DNA of 64,000 nt from positions 62,001-126,000 of the forward strand of contig NZ_JAMOIL010000003.1 in NCBI RefSeq assembly GCF_023656415.1. The letters are read 5' to 3'. The notes below the pieces were generated by a model. That model did not search any database. It was not told the origin of the DNA and was given only the letters and a program-made list of their open reading frames with translations. The DNA comes from Nocardioides bruguierae. GTDB lineage: Bacteria; Actinomycetota; Actinomycetes; Propionibacteriales; Nocardioidaceae. Positions 27,515 to 37,084 of this stretch are shown here, one piece after another; position 1 is the stretch's first letter, and each line of letters begins with the position of its first letter. The position numbers and the translations under genes are program-made.

Positions 27515-30500
27515 CCCGCGAGACCATCGAGGAGCGCACGGCCGAGGAGTCGCTCGACGACACCGCGCCGGGCGCGGCCCCCGCCGAGCCCGCGCTGAGC
27601 GAGCCCCTGGACGCCGGGGAGGGCGACCCGCCGCCCACCGACGGCCTCTTCGACTCCCAGGTGGTGCTGGCGCCCAGCGACGACACCGCCCAGTGGCGCG
27701 CCGAGGAGCTCCAGCTGGTCAACTGGGGCGGCTTCACCGGCCTGACCCGGGTGCCGCTGGGCGCGGCGGCCACGATGATCTCCGGTGCCTCCGGCGTCGG
27801 CAAAAGCACCATCCTCGACGCCTACACGGCGCTGATGATGCCCTCGGACACGAAGTTCAACGGGGCCTCCAACGACGCGGTCTCCGGCCGCGCCCGCGGC
27901 GTCGGCCAGCGCAACCTGCTCTCCTACCTGCGCGGTGCCGTCGACGTGGTCGACGACCCGCGCACGGGCAAGCCGGTCGAGCGGCTGCTGCGCGGCCAGG
28001 GCGTGGACACCTGGGGCGCGGTGGCGATGACGTTCCGCAACGACTCCGGCGGCCGCTTCACCGTGGCCCGCACCTACTACGTCGGTCGCCGCGCGACCCG
28101 CTCGGCCGACGTGTCCATGCAGCTGCTGACCCTCGAGGCGCCGCTCTCGCTGGCCACGCTCGAGCACGCGGTGGGCGACCGCTTCCACGCCAACAGCCTC
28201 AAGAAGCTCTACCCCGGCGTCCGGGTGCACCGCACCTACGCGGAGTTCTCCGCTGTCCTGCACGCCCGCCTCGGTATCGGCGCGAGCGGGGACGGCGCCA
28301 AGGCGCTGCGGCTGCTCGCCCGCATCCAGGCCGGCAACCAGGTGCGCAGCGTCGACGAGCTGTACAAGGACATGGTCCTGGAGCGGCCCGCGACCTACGC
28401 GGCCGCCGACCGGGCCGTCGCCCACTTCGACGACCTCGACGCCGCCTACGACGCGATGCGCACCGAGGAGGCCAAGCTCGAGCTGCTGGGCCCCATCACC
28501 GAGCTGGAGTCGCGCCGCAAGGCAGCCACCAGCCGCCGCGCCGACCTCGACGCCTACGGCGTCACCGCCACCGGCGACAGCCCGCTGCGGCTGTGGCTCC
28601 TGCGCACCCACGCCCGTCTGCTGGACGCCGGCGTGGCGGCCAACCGCGAGGCCCGCACCCGGGTCGCCGACGAGCTCGCCACGGCGGGCTCGGCCGAGGC
28701 CACGCTGGCCGCCGACCTCGAGGCCGCCAAGGAGGCCCACACCGGGGCAGGCGGCGGGACGCTGCAGCAGCTGGCCGGCGCGCTCGAGCAGGAGCAGGCC
28801 GTGCTCGCCACCCGCGAGACCCGGCGCGACGCCCTGGCCGAGCGGCTGCGCCCGCTGGCCACCGAGGCGCTGGAGACCGGCTCCGGGGAGGACCCCCTGG
28901 CCGCCCTGGACGACGCCGCGGCCTTCGCCCGGCTCCAGTCCGACGCCCGCGCCCGCCTCGCCGGCGCCGAGCAGGAGTCCGAGGCGCTGCGCGCCGAGCG
29001 CGACGCCGTCCGCGACCGCCGCTACCCCCTCCAGGCGCGGCAGTCCGAGCTGCGCGCCGAGCGTGCCTCGCTGGAGGTGCGCGGCGGACGCGTGCCCGCC
29101 CGCATGCACGAGATGCGTGACGAGGTGGCGGCCGCCTGCGGGCTCGACCCGAGCGACCTGCCCTACGTCGCGGAGCTGCTCGACGTGGCCCCCGAGCACA
29201 GCCGCTGGCGCACCGCCGTGGAGACGGTGCTCGGCGGCACGGCCCGGATGATGCTCGTCCCGCTGGACCGGCTCTCGGACTTCTCCCGCGCCATCGACGG
29301 GCTGCACCTGCGCGGCCGCCTGGTCTTCGAGGGCGCCGAGCTCGACCTGCCCGTGCCGGGCGAGGCCGACCCCGACCGCGTGGCCGGCAAGGTCGTGCTC
29401 GCCGACACCCCGTTCGCGGGCTGGGTGGCACGGCACGTGCGCGAGCCGAGCCGCAACGCCCTGTGCGTCGAGCAGGCCTCCGGCCTCGCCGGCTCCGGCC
29501 TGCGGGTGACGCTGGCGGGGCAGACCCGCAGCGGTCGCCGCGGCACCCACGGGCGCAGCGACCCGCGCCCGATCATCGGCTTCTCCAACGGTGACGCCCT
29601 CGGTGACCTCGACGCCGAGCTGACCTCGCTGGAGGCGCAGCTGCGCGACGTCGACGCCGACGTCGAGCTCATCGACCGCCGGGCCGCCCGCACCGAGCAG
29701 CGCCGGGCCGCGTCCGACGCCCTCGTGGCCGCCCGCTTCGACGACCTGGACGTGGCGGCGTCGGCGCGCCGCATCGCCGAGCTGGAGCAGCGCCGCGCCG
29801 ACATCCTCGGCTCCGACGACGACCTCCAGGTGCGCCAGGCACAGGTGGGCGAGCTCGAGCAGCGGCTCGACGAGGCCCGCCAGCACCGCTTCGCGCTCGA
29901 GCAGCGCCGCCGCACGCTGGCCGAGGAGCACGCCGAGCTGGTCGACGCGCAGGACCTGGTGGCCGACCGGCTGGAGGCGACCGAGCGCTCGGGCCGGATC
30001 GTGCTCACCGGGGAGCAGGACGCGGCGCTGCGGGAGGAGATGACCGCGGCGGTGGCCCCGGCCGACCCCGACGACCTCGCGCGCTTCACCGAGAACAGCC
30101 AGCGCCTGGCCGCCCGGTTGCGCGACGCCGTGGCCGAGGCGGAGACGGAGATGTCGCGGGCCGAGGACGAGCTCGCGGCGGTGTTCCGCCTCTACCAGGC
30201 CCGCTGGCCCAGCCCGAACCTCGGCTCCGGCGCCGCCTCGTACGCCGACTACGCCCGCATCCTCGAGCAGGTGCGTGGCACCGGTCTCGCCGAGCGCCGC
30301 GCCGAGTGGCGTCGTCGCCTCACCGAGTGGTCCGGCCAGGACCTCGTGCCGCTCCTGGGGGCCATGAGCTCCTCGGTCGAGGACATCGAGGACCGGCTCG
30401 AGCCGATCAACACGATCCTGCGGCGGCTGGAGTTCGGCGGCGCGGGCGACCGCCTGCGCATCCGTCTGCGCCGGCTCTCCCCGGCCCACGTGGGGGCCTT

Positions 30501-31053
30501 CCTCAAGGACCTGCGGGCCCTGGCCGCCGGAGACCCCGGCCAGCTGGACGAGGCGGGCCTGGAGAAGCGGTTCACCGACCTCGCGCGGTTCATGACCCAG
30601 CTGCGGCCCTCCGCGGTGCCGGGGGAGACCAGCGACCGCGACCGGCTGCTCGACGTGCGTCGGCACGTGGAGATCTCCGCGGAGCGGTTCGACGCGGCCA
30701 CCGGCGAGCTGCGCGCGACGTACCGGACGCTGGGGGAGAAGTCCGGCGGCGAGAGCCAGGAGCTGGTGGCGTTCATCGTCGGCTCGGCCCTGCGCTTCCG
30801 GCTGGGCGACGAGCTGCGCTCGCGGCCCCGCTTCGCCCCGGTGTTCCTCGACGAGGGCTTCGTCAAGGCCGACTCGGAGTTCGCCGGCCGCGCCGTGCGG
30901 GCCTGGAAGGGTCTCGGCTTCCAGCTCGTCATCGGCGTCCCGCTGGACAAGGTGACGGGCCTGGAGCCGCACATGGACGAGCTCCTGGCGATCACCAAGA
31001 ACCCCACCACGCACCGCTCCTGGATCACCCCGGTCTCGCCCGGCACGGACTGA
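27511..31053 (+). CDS. jetC: JetC-like SMC ATPase (MksB)
   Basis: This 1180-residue SMC-type ATPase is the motor of the complex. Walker A is GASGVGKST (residues 92-100), the ABC signature is GEKSGGES (1075-1082) and Walker B is VFLDEGF (1111-1117). Two long Ala/Arg/Glu-rich coiled-coil arms flank a globular hinge near residues 530-620 (YVAELLDVAPEHSRWRTAVE). The acidic N-terminal extension before FDSQVV is usual for MksB. In Wadjet the complex extrudes plasmid DNA for cleavage by JetD; no jetD follows here. GTG 27511 overlaps jetB. Confidence 0.92.
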   Translation: MTRETIEERTAEESLDDTAPGAAPAEPALSEPLDAGEGDPPPTDGLFDSQVVLAPSDDTAQWRAEELQLVNWGGFTGLTRVPLGAAATMISGASGVGKSTILDAYTALMMPSDTKFNGASNDAVSGRARGVGQRNLLSYLRGAVDVVDDPRTGKPVERLLRGQGVDTWGAVAMTFRNDSGGRFTVARTYYVGRRATRSADVSMQLLTLEAPLSLATLEHAVGDRFHANSLKKLYPGVRVHRTYAEFSAVLHARLGIGASGDGAKALRLLARIQAGNQVRSVDELYKDMVLERPATYAAADRAVAHFDDLDAAYDAMRTEEAKLELLGPITELESRRKAATSRRADLDAYGVTATGDSPLRLWLLRTHARLLDAGVAANREARTRVADELATAGSAEATLAADLEAAKEAHTGAGGGTLQQLAGALEQEQAVLATRETRRDALAERLRPLATEALETGSGEDPLAALDDAAAFARLQSDARARLAGAEQESEALRAERDAVRDRRYPLQARQSELRAERASLEVRGGRVPARMHEMRDEVAAACGLDPSDLPYVAELLDVAPEHSRWRTAVETVLGGTARMMLVPLDRLSDFSRAIDGLHLRGRLVFEGAELDLPVPGEADPDRVAGKVVLADTPFAGWVARHVREPSRNALCVEQASGLAGSGLRVTLAGQTRSGRRGTHGRSDPRPIIGFSNGDALGDLDAELTSLEAQLRDVDADVELIDRRAARTEQRRAASDALVAARFDDLDVAASARRIAELEQRRADILGSDDDLQVRQAQVGELEQRLDEARQHRFALEQRRRTLAEEHAELVDAQDLVADRLEATERSGRIVLTGEQDAALREEMTAAVAPADPDDLARFTENSQRLAARLRDAVAEAETEMSRAEDELAAVFRLYQARWPSPNLGSGAASYADYARILEQVRGTGLAERRAEWRRRLTEWSGQDLVPLLGAMSSSVEDIEDRLEPINTILRRLEFGGAGDRLRIRLRRLSPAHVGAFLKDLRALAAGDPGQLDEAGLEKRFTDLARFMTQLRPSAVPGETSDRDRLLDVRRHVEISAERFDAATGELRATYRTLGEKSGGESQELVAFIVGSALRFRLGDELRSRPRFAPVFLDEGFVKADSEFAGRAVRAWKGLGFQLVIGVPLDKVTGLEPHMDELLAITKNPTTHRSWITPVSPGTD

Positions 31054-31115
31054 GGCGGACCGAGGCCCGGCCGGCCGCGGCCGAGAGCAGGCAGCCCCGG
31101 CCCAACGACAGGGTC

Positions 31116-31167
31116 CAGCGGCAGGGCCCAGCGGCAGGGCCCAGCGGCAGGGCCCAGCGGCAGGGTC
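31116..31167. repeat. Four tandem 13-base units after jetC
   Basis: CAGCGGCAGGGCC repeats at 31116, 31129, 31142 and 31155, the last copy ending in GTC. Found between the jetC stop and the LuxR-type gene. The 13-base period and lack of coding context suggest slippage-prone spacer DNA. Confidence 0.85.
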
Positions 31168-31246
31168 TTCCCGCGGACCGCCGGTGGCTGAAATGGGGGC
31201 CGGGGTATGCGCCCGCGTCCTTTACCTTCCTGCCCAGGAGGGGTCC

Positions 31247-33994
31247 GTGGTGCCATCGCCCCCGCGGTGCACCGGCCCCGGAACGGGGGCCTGCATGACG
31301 TCGGTGGCGGAGCGGACGGTGACCGGGGCCGTCGACCTGGGCTGGACGGTGCCGCGCCCGCGGCTGGAGGCGCGCGTCGACGTGCTGCTGGCCGGTGGGG
31401 CGTCCTGGGCCACCCGGTGCCGCGCGCTGCACGTCACCGCGCCCCAGGGCAGCGGCAAGTCGGTGCTGGCCCGCGCGTGGGCCGCCCGCGCCCGTCGCGC
31501 TGGGTGGAGCGTCGCGCTGCTCGACCTGGGTGCCGCCCAGGGGGAGACCTCGCTGCTGGCCAGACGGCTCCTCGTCGCGGTCGCCGAGGCCGGGCCCGCC
31601 TACCGGGCCGCCGTCACCGACCTCGGCCTGCCCACCGGCGAGGACGACACCGCCTGGGTGGTGGGGCTCGTCGGGGCCCTGGAGCGGGCGCACGCCGTGA
31701 CCATCGGCAGCGTCACCGGTACCGATCTGGGCGAGGCCGACGGCGCGGAGGACCCCCTCACCGCCCCCGGGCTGCTCCTCGTCCTCGACGGCCTGCACCG
31801 GCTGGCCTGCGACGGGGCGACCCGGCAGGTCGACCTCCTGCTGCGACTGGCACCCCGCTCGGTGCGCTTCGTGCTGCTGGGCCGCCGCCCGGCCGACCTG
31901 CCCGCGGTGCTCGACCTGGCGGTCGCCGGTCGGTTGCAGCAGCTCTCGGCGCACGACCTGGCGTTCACGCCCGAGGAGCTCGCGGCCGTGTGCCCGACGC
32001 TGGGGCCCGAGCAGGTCGACGAGGTCCTCGCGGAGACCCAGGGCTGGCCGGTGCTCGCGCGCACCGAGGCGGCCGCCCGCAGCCTGCCTGAGCCGACGGG
32101 CGACGCCTGGCGGCTGCTCGGACGCGACGTGGTGACCGCGTCGCTGGCGGACTGGCTCGGGCCCGAGCCGCTGGCGGAGCCGGTGCGCGACGTCCTGCGC
32201 GCCGCGGCCGTGGACGAGGAGGTGCCGCTCGCGCTGCTCGTCGCGGTCTCGGGCCGGGCCGACGCCGGCGCGCTGCTCGACCGGCTGAGCGCGCACTGCT
32301 GCCTGGTCTCCCGTGGCGTGGGCTCGATGCCGCGGTACCGCCTGCACGCCGCGGTCCGGTCGCACGTGGAGGCCGAGCACGCCTGCGCCGACCTCGCGGA
32401 CCTGCGCCGTCGGCACGCGGTCGCGGCCCGGTGGTTCGCCGACGGCCCCGATGGCGCGGACGGTGTCGCGGGCCCCGCCGACCCCGGTGCCGGCCTCGCG
32501 GCGCTGCGGCACGCGGTCCGCTCCGGCGAGCACGACCTGGTGGGCGAGGTGCTGCGGGAGATCGGCCCGCGGCTGGTCAACGAGGGGCGCTCCGAGGACC
32601 TGCTGACCGTGCTGCCGGCGGAGACGCCGGGGCCGCTGGCCCACTGCGTGCGGGCGCGTGCCCTGCTCGAGGAGGGGCACGCGGCCGAGGCCCGGGTGCT
32701 GCTCGACGGCCTCGACCTCGCGGACATCGGTGACGACCACGACCTCGCGGTGCTCACCGAGGCGCTGCGCACCGACCTCGAGCGCGTCGTCGGCGTTCGC
32801 GTGAGCGCGCCGGCGGTGGCGCCGCTGGGCTCGCGACCCGACGTCCGGCTCCAGCACGACCTGGCCCGCGTCAACGCGCTGCTGCGCGCCGGGCGGCTCG
32901 ACGAGGCGGAGCGGGCGCTGGTGGGCGTGCGCCGTCAGGCCCTGGGCCTCGACCGGGCCGGGGCCCGGGTGGCGGCCGAGGAGACCACCGCGCTGCTGGC
33001 CGCGGCCCGCTCGGATGCGCGGGGCGCCGCCGCGGCGGCGCGGGAGGGGCTGACCGTGGCGTCCCGGCACGGCTGGTCGCGGCACCGGCGCACCGCCCAC
33101 CTGCACCTGCTGGCCGGGTGGGCTGCCCGCTCGCGCCTCGACGAGGACGCGGCGCGGGTGCACGCCGGGCTGGCCGTGGAGATGCTGGACGACGGGCACG
33201 ACGCCACCGTGCGGCTCTGCGTCGCGGCGCTGGCGGCCGTCGCGGGCCTGGACGGCGACGCCGGGGGGCCCGTGGACGCCGAGCGGCTGCACCGCGTGTG
33301 GGAGTCGCTGCTCGACGAGGTGGTCGCCCCCGAGGCGGTGGTCTACGTCGCCATGGCGTCGGTCTACGTCTCGCTGGCCACCAACCGCCCCGAGCGCGTC
33401 CGCGAGGCGATCGGCGTGCTGCGCGACCGCCTGGGCGACGTGGGGGAGGTGGACGTCGCGGTGGCGGCCGCCGACCTGCTGCGCGGCCAGCGTCGCCGCG
33501 CCCACGCGGCGCTGGGCCCGGTGGCCGGCGGCACCCGGGCGTGCGCGGTGCCCGGCACCCAGGTCGAGGCCGCCGCGCTGCTGGTCCGGCTGGAGCTCGA
33601 GGACGACAACCACGCCCGAGCCCGGGAACGCTGCCGGGCGCTGCTCGAGGTCGCCGACCGCCTCGGCCTGCCGCGTCCGCTGCTCGACCTCGGGGGCCCG
33701 CTGCTCCTGGGGCTGCTCCGCGAGGGGCGTGGCGGCTGGGGTGCCCGCGAGGGCTTCGTCGGGAGCCTGCTCGCCCGCTCCGGCCCGCTGGTGGGGCCGG
33801 TGGTGCCCCTCACCGAGCGCGAGCTGGACGTCCTGCGCGAGCTGCCCACCCTCGCCACCGTGGAGGAGATGGCCGACGCGCTGGTGGTCTCGGTCAACAC
33901 CGTGAAGACCCACCTGCGCGGCGTCTATCGCAAGCTGGGGGTGTCCTCGCGGCGCGACGCGGTGCAGGAGGCGCGTCGCGCCGGTCTGCTCTGA
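31247..33994 (+). CDS. Large LuxR-family regulator, MalT/LAL type
   Basis: This ~915-residue regulator has an N-terminal STAND-type ATPase (Walker A TAPQGSGKSVLARAW; Walker B LLLVLDGLHRL), a long helical-repeat middle that senses a ligand in MalT-like proteins, and a C-terminal LuxR helix-turn-helix: LTERELDVLRELPTLATVEE then VSVNTVKTHLRGVYRKLGV. It should activate transcription after binding ATP and an effector. Two adjacent GTG codons (31247, 31250) fit AGGAGG at 31236-31241; ATG 31295 is possible. Its closest partner is the downstream SHOCT gene, and the palindrome in front of that gene recurs at two other promoters nearby. Confidence 0.88.
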   Translation: MVPSPPRCTGPGTGACMTSVAERTVTGAVDLGWTVPRPRLEARVDVLLAGGASWATRCRALHVTAPQGSGKSVLARAWAARARRAGWSVALLDLGAAQGETSLLARRLLVAVAEAGPAYRAAVTDLGLPTGEDDTAWVVGLVGALERAHAVTIGSVTGTDLGEADGAEDPLTAPGLLLVLDGLHRLACDGATRQVDLLLRLAPRSVRFVLLGRRPADLPAVLDLAVAGRLQQLSAHDLAFTPEELAAVCPTLGPEQVDEVLAETQGWPVLARTEAAARSLPEPTGDAWRLLGRDVVTASLADWLGPEPLAEPVRDVLRAAAVDEEVPLALLVAVSGRADAGALLDRLSAHCCLVSRGVGSMPRYRLHAAVRSHVEAEHACADLADLRRRHAVAARWFADGPDGADGVAGPADPGAGLAALRHAVRSGEHDLVGEVLREIGPRLVNEGRSEDLLTVLPAETPGPLAHCVRARALLEEGHAAEARVLLDGLDLADIGDDHDLAVLTEALRTDLERVVGVRVSAPAVAPLGSRPDVRLQHDLARVNALLRAGRLDEAERALVGVRRQALGLDRAGARVAAEETTALLAAARSDARGAAAAAREGLTVASRHGWSRHRRTAHLHLLAGWAARSRLDEDAARVHAGLAVEMLDDGHDATVRLCVAALAAVAGLDGDAGGPVDAERLHRVWESLLDEVVAPEAVVYVAMASVYVSLATNRPERVREAIGVLRDRLGDVGEVDVAVAAADLLRGQRRRAHAALGPVAGGTRACAVPGTQVEAAALLVRLELEDDNHARARERCRALLEVADRLGLPRPLLDLGGPLLLGLLREGRGGWGAREGFVGSLLARSGPLVGPVVPLTERELDVLRELPTLATVEEMADALVVSVNTVKTHLRGVYRKLGVSSRRDAVQEARRAGLL

Positions 33995-34009
33995 GCACGC
34001 GGGCACGGT

Positions 34010-34026
34010 TCACCCGCGGCGGGTGA
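34010..34026. promoter_or_regulatory. Palindromic operator TCACCCG-CGG-CGGGTGA
   Basis: Perfect 7-bp arms around CGG, 80 bases before the SHOCT membrane gene. The same arms occur at 39552-39568 (perfect) and 40255-40271 (one mismatch), each in front of a transcription unit. A second small inverted repeat, CTCAC-GAAG-GTGAG, lies at 34045-34058. The adjacent LuxR-type regulator is the obvious candidate binder. Confidence 0.65.
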
Positions 34027-34105
34027 GTCCACCCGCGGGCGCCGCTCACGAAGGTGAGTCGTGTCGGACGAGCCACCGTGGCCACCGACAGGAGGAGTAG
34101 AGACC

Positions 34106-34486
34106 ATGTCGTTCCTGGACGTCCTCTGGGCCATGTTCATCGCATTCGCCCTCGTCGCATACCTGATGGTGATGTTCTCGATCATCACCGACCTGTTCCG
34201 CGACCGGCAGACCAAGGGCTGGGTGAAGGCGGTGTGGGTCGTCTGCCTGATCCTGTTCCCGCTGATCACCTCGCTGGTCTACCTCATCTCCCGCGGGTCG
34301 GGGATGGCGGAGCGCACCGTCACCGCCTCCCGCGCGGCCCAGGAGGAGGCCGAGACCTACATCCGCAGCGTCGCGGGCACGGGCGGCGCCGCCGACGAGA
34401 TCGCGCAGGCCCACCGCCTGCTGGAGTCGGGCGCCATCGACCAGTCGGAGTTCGACGCGCTCAAGGCGCGCGTGCTGGCAGCCTGA
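34106..34486 (+). CDS. Two-helix membrane protein with C-terminal SHOCT domain
   Basis: This 126-residue protein has two membrane helices (LWAMFIAFALVAYLMVMFSI and VWVVCLILFPLITSLVYLI) in a PLDc_N-like arrangement, a short linker and a SHOCT motif (ADEIAQAHRLLESGAIDQSEFDALKARVL). SHOCT is a short oligomerisation module. AGGAGG precedes the ATG. Likely envelope stress role under the adjacent LuxR-type regulator, by position and by the palindrome upstream; direct function unknown. Confidence 0.85.
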   Translation: MSFLDVLWAMFIAFALVAYLMVMFSIITDLFRDRQTKGWVKAVWVVCLILFPLITSLVYLISRGSGMAERTVTASRAAQEEAETYIRSVAGTGGAADEIAQAHRLLESGAIDQSEFDALKARVLAA

Positions 34487-34500
34487 CCGCGCCGCCGACG

Positions 34501-34545
34501 GGCACGCCACCGACCGGCACACCACCGACCGGCACACCACCGACC
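34501..34545. repeat. Three tandem 15-base units
   Basis: GGCACRCCACCGACC repeats at 34501, 34516 and 34531, the first copy with G at position 6. It lies between the SHOCT gene stop and the terminator. Confidence 0.85.
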
Positions 34546-34604
34546 GGCCCGGGGACCGACCCCCTCCGTCCCCCTTCGGATACCGATCCCCGGGCCACCT
34601 GCCC

Positions 34605-34650
34605 CACCGCCCCCGGAGCCGAGCAACGACGCTCGCGCCCGGGGGCGGTG
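34605..34650. terminator. Bidirectional terminator, 12-bp stem
   Basis: CACCGCCCCCGG (34605-34616) pairs exactly with CCGGGGGCGGTG (34639-34650), with further GC pairing inside. It lies between the convergent SHOCT and SulP genes. Confidence 0.8.
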
Positions 34651-34670
34651 TCGTGTCCCGCCCGGCGCGG

Positions 34671-36350
34671 TCAGCGCAGGGCCGCGTCGGGGTCGGGGTA
34701 GCGGCCGAGCAGGCCGTGACCGTGCCCGGCGCCCAGCGCGGTGTCGCGGACCTGCCCGAGGTCGCCGGCGACTCGGAGCCCGACGCCGGCCCGCGCCAGG
34801 TCCTCCGCCAGCCGGTCGAGCATGGCGGCGGCGGTGACGTCGATCGTGGCCACGGACCGGGCGTCGAGCACCACGAGGGGTGGGTCTCCGCGCTGCTCGC
34901 TGAGCCCGCGCACGCCGTCCCGCACGTGCGCGGCGTTGGCGAAGGAGAGCGGGCCCTCCACCCGGAGCACCAGGGCCCCGGCCGGTTCCTCGAGCGAGGG
35001 GTGGCGTCCCGCGTCCGCCCAGGTGCCGCCCGGCAGACGCACGAGGGGGACCAGATGAGGCCGGGAGGCGCGGGAGAGGAGCAGGACCAGCGAGACCCCG
35101 ACGCCGACGAGCAGCCCCGGGAGGGTGTCCAGCAGCAGCACGCCCACCAGCGCGGCGACGGCACCCGCGAAGTCGGCACGTGCCGCGGTGGCCGTGCTGG
35201 CTGCGCCGGCGGCCCACAGCCGCCTCAGGGCAGCGACGTCGACGAGGTCGACGACGGCAGTGATCACCACGGCGGCGAGCACCGCCTCCGGCAGCGGCTC
35301 GAACAGCGGGGTCAGTGCCAGCAGCGTCACGACGGTCAGCCCGGCCGCCGTCACGCCGGAGCGCTGGCTCCGGGCGCCCGCCGCCGCGTTCACCGCCGTC
35401 TTGGACAGGCTGCCGTTGACGACCATCCCGCCCAGCAGCCCCGCACCGAGGTTGGCGCCGCCGAGCGCGGTCAGCTCCCGGTCCGGGTCGACCCGGTAGC
35501 CGTCCCTGGCGGCGTAGGTCGAGCCTGCGGCCAGACCCTCGACGAAGCCGACGAGCAGGACGCCGGCGGCGGGGCCGAGCAGGTCCAGGTAGTCGCGGGG
35601 GTCCGTGCTCGGCAGCGCCGGCCCGGGCAGTCCTGGCTCGATCGCCCCGACCACGGCCACGCCGTGGTCCTCCAGCGCGAGCAGCAGGGCGGCGGCGACG
35701 CCCAGCACCACCACGACCAGCGAGCTCGGGACCCGCGGCGCCGTGCGGCGCAGCACCAGGACCACCGCGAGGGCGCTGAGCCCCACCACCGCGGTGGCGG
35801 CGTCCAGGTCACCGAGCGAGCGTGCCAGGCCGGCGACGCGGGCGAGGAACCCACCGTCCGCCTTCTCCACGCCCACCAGGGCCGGCACCTGGCCCACGAG
35901 GATGGTCAGCGCGAGGCCGACGACGAACCCCTTGAGCACGGGCTCGGAGATGAACGCCGCCAGGAAGCCCAGCCGGCACGCCCCCGCCACGAAGCCCAGG
36001 GCGCCCATCACGAGCGCCAGCGTGAGGGCCACCGCGAGGGTGCCGGCCGCGGTGCCGTCGCCGTGCGTCAGCGCGATGCCGGCGCTGAGCGCGGCGGTGG
36101 CGGACATGGGGCCCACGACCAGGTGCCGGGACGTGCCCAGCAGGGCGTAGACCAGCAGCGCCGGGACGGCGGCGTAGAGGCCCACCACCGGGGGGAGACC
36201 GGCGACCGTGGCGTAGGCCAGCGACTCGGGCACGAGCACCGCCCACACGGTCAGGCCGGCCAGGAGGTCGGGGCGCCAGGCACCGCCCGCCATGCCGGGC
36301 GCACGGAGGCGCCGAGTCGGTGTGCGGCCGGCGCCGGCTGTCCGGCTCAC
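34671..36350 (-). CDS. SulP-family anion permease with STAS domain
   Basis: This 559-residue transporter belongs to SulP/SLC26, importing sulfate, bicarbonate or related anions. The family opening AGLTVWAVLVPESLAYATVAGLPPV appears at residues ~31-57, followed by about ten more helices including FVEGLAAGSTYAARDGYRVDPDRELTALGGANLGAG. A cytoplasmic STAS domain fills the last ~120 residues (LVLRVEGPLSFANAAHVRDG and VVLDARSVATIDVTAA). Its GTG overlaps the GAP-family stop, making it third in an operon with an arylsulfatase. Sulfate transport would fit such a partner, but bicarbonate cannot be excluded. Confidence 0.9.
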   Translation of the reverse strand: MSRTAGAGRTPTRRLRAPGMAGGAWRPDLLAGLTVWAVLVPESLAYATVAGLPPVVGLYAAVPALLVYALLGTSRHLVVGPMSATAALSAGIALTHGDGTAAGTLAVALTLALVMGALGFVAGACRLGFLAAFISEPVLKGFVVGLALTILVGQVPALVGVEKADGGFLARVAGLARSLGDLDAATAVVGLSALAVVLVLRRTAPRVPSSLVVVVLGVAAALLLALEDHGVAVVGAIEPGLPGPALPSTDPRDYLDLLGPAAGVLLVGFVEGLAAGSTYAARDGYRVDPDRELTALGGANLGAGLLGGMVVNGSLSKTAVNAAAGARSQRSGVTAAGLTVVTLLALTPLFEPLPEAVLAAVVITAVVDLVDVAALRRLWAAGAASTATAARADFAGAVAALVGVLLLDTLPGLLVGVGVSLVLLLSRASRPHLVPLVRLPGGTWADAGRHPSLEEPAGALVLRVEGPLSFANAAHVRDGVRGLSEQRGDPPLVVLDARSVATIDVTAAAMLDRLAEDLARAGVGLRVAGDLGQVRDTALGAGHGHGLLGRYPDPDAALR

Positions 36351-37084
36351 CAGGCGACCGCCAGCGCGCGGAGGCCGTCACCCACGAGCTGGGCGCCGAG
36401 CACGAGGAACAGCACCAGCATGACCACCCAACCGTGCGCGTCCAGCCACGCCTGCAGCGCGCGGAGGGCGGGCTGCGCGGCCTCACCGGTCACCACCAGC
36501 GCGGTGACCGGCACGAGGACGGTCAGGGACCCCACCAGCACGAACACGCCGGTCCCGAGGACCGCACCCGCCCCACCGGGCCCGGCGGGGGGAGCGAGCA
36601 CGTCGGCCAGGCCGAGGCCGGCCGAGATCGTCAGCCCCAGGTTCTTCGGGTTCACGGTCCCGAGGACCGCCGCCACCAGCGCCACCCGTGGCGGGGGCAG
36701 GGAGGCCAGGCCGCGCAGGGCCGCGGGCAGCTCCGCCGGGTGCCCCGGCCGGGGGCGGTGCTGCACCTGCCGGGCGGCCAGGACCCAGAAGAGCACGCCG
36801 ACCACGGTCGTGACCAGGCCCACGGCCACCCCGGGCTCGCTGCCGTCCACGCCGGCAACAGCACCGGAACCAGGACCGGGATCGAACCAGCCGCTCCCGG
36901 CGACCACGACGAGACTCATCAGCGCCGCCAGGCCCGCGGCCCAGCCGACGGCGAAGGCCACCCCACCCGCGCGGGCGCCGGGCGAGCCGAGCACCAGCAG
37001 CAGCCCCAGCAGCGGCAGCGGGCTCAGCGCGACCCCCGTGGCCGGGGCGAGCACCGCGCCGAGGACCTCCAGGGCGGTGCTCAC
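36347..37084 (-). CDS. GAP-family (Sap-like) membrane protein
   Basis: This 245-residue protein with six predicted helices resembles the actinobacterial GAP/Sap family, in which a mycobacterial member helps deliver a sulfated lipid to the cell surface. Visible landmarks are ALSPLPLLGLLLVLGSPGARA, the VNPKNLGLTISAG motif common to LysE-superfamily exporters, and a final helix WVVMLVLFLVLGAQLVG. GTG 37084 overlaps the sulfatase stop and its stop overlaps SulP. A role in exporting a sulfated or amphipathic compound is an inference. Confidence 0.8.
   Translation of the reverse strand: MSTALEVLGAVLAPATGVALSPLPLLGLLLVLGSPGARAGGVAFAVGWAAGLAALMSLVVVAGSGWFDPGPGSGAVAGVDGSEPGVAVGLVTTVVGVLFWVLAARQVQHRPRPGHPAELPAALRGLASLPPPRVALVAAVLGTVNPKNLGLTISAGLGLADVLAPPAGPGGAGAVLGTGVFVLVGSLTVLVPVTALVVTGEAAQPALRALQAWLDAHGWVVMLVLFLVLGAQLVGDGLRALAVAW

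Noticed and set aside
31207..32091. A jetD-like gene in another frame after jetC
   Set aside because: That frame is a shadow of the LuxR-type regulator; no TOPRIM or DUF3322 pattern was seen in any frame here.
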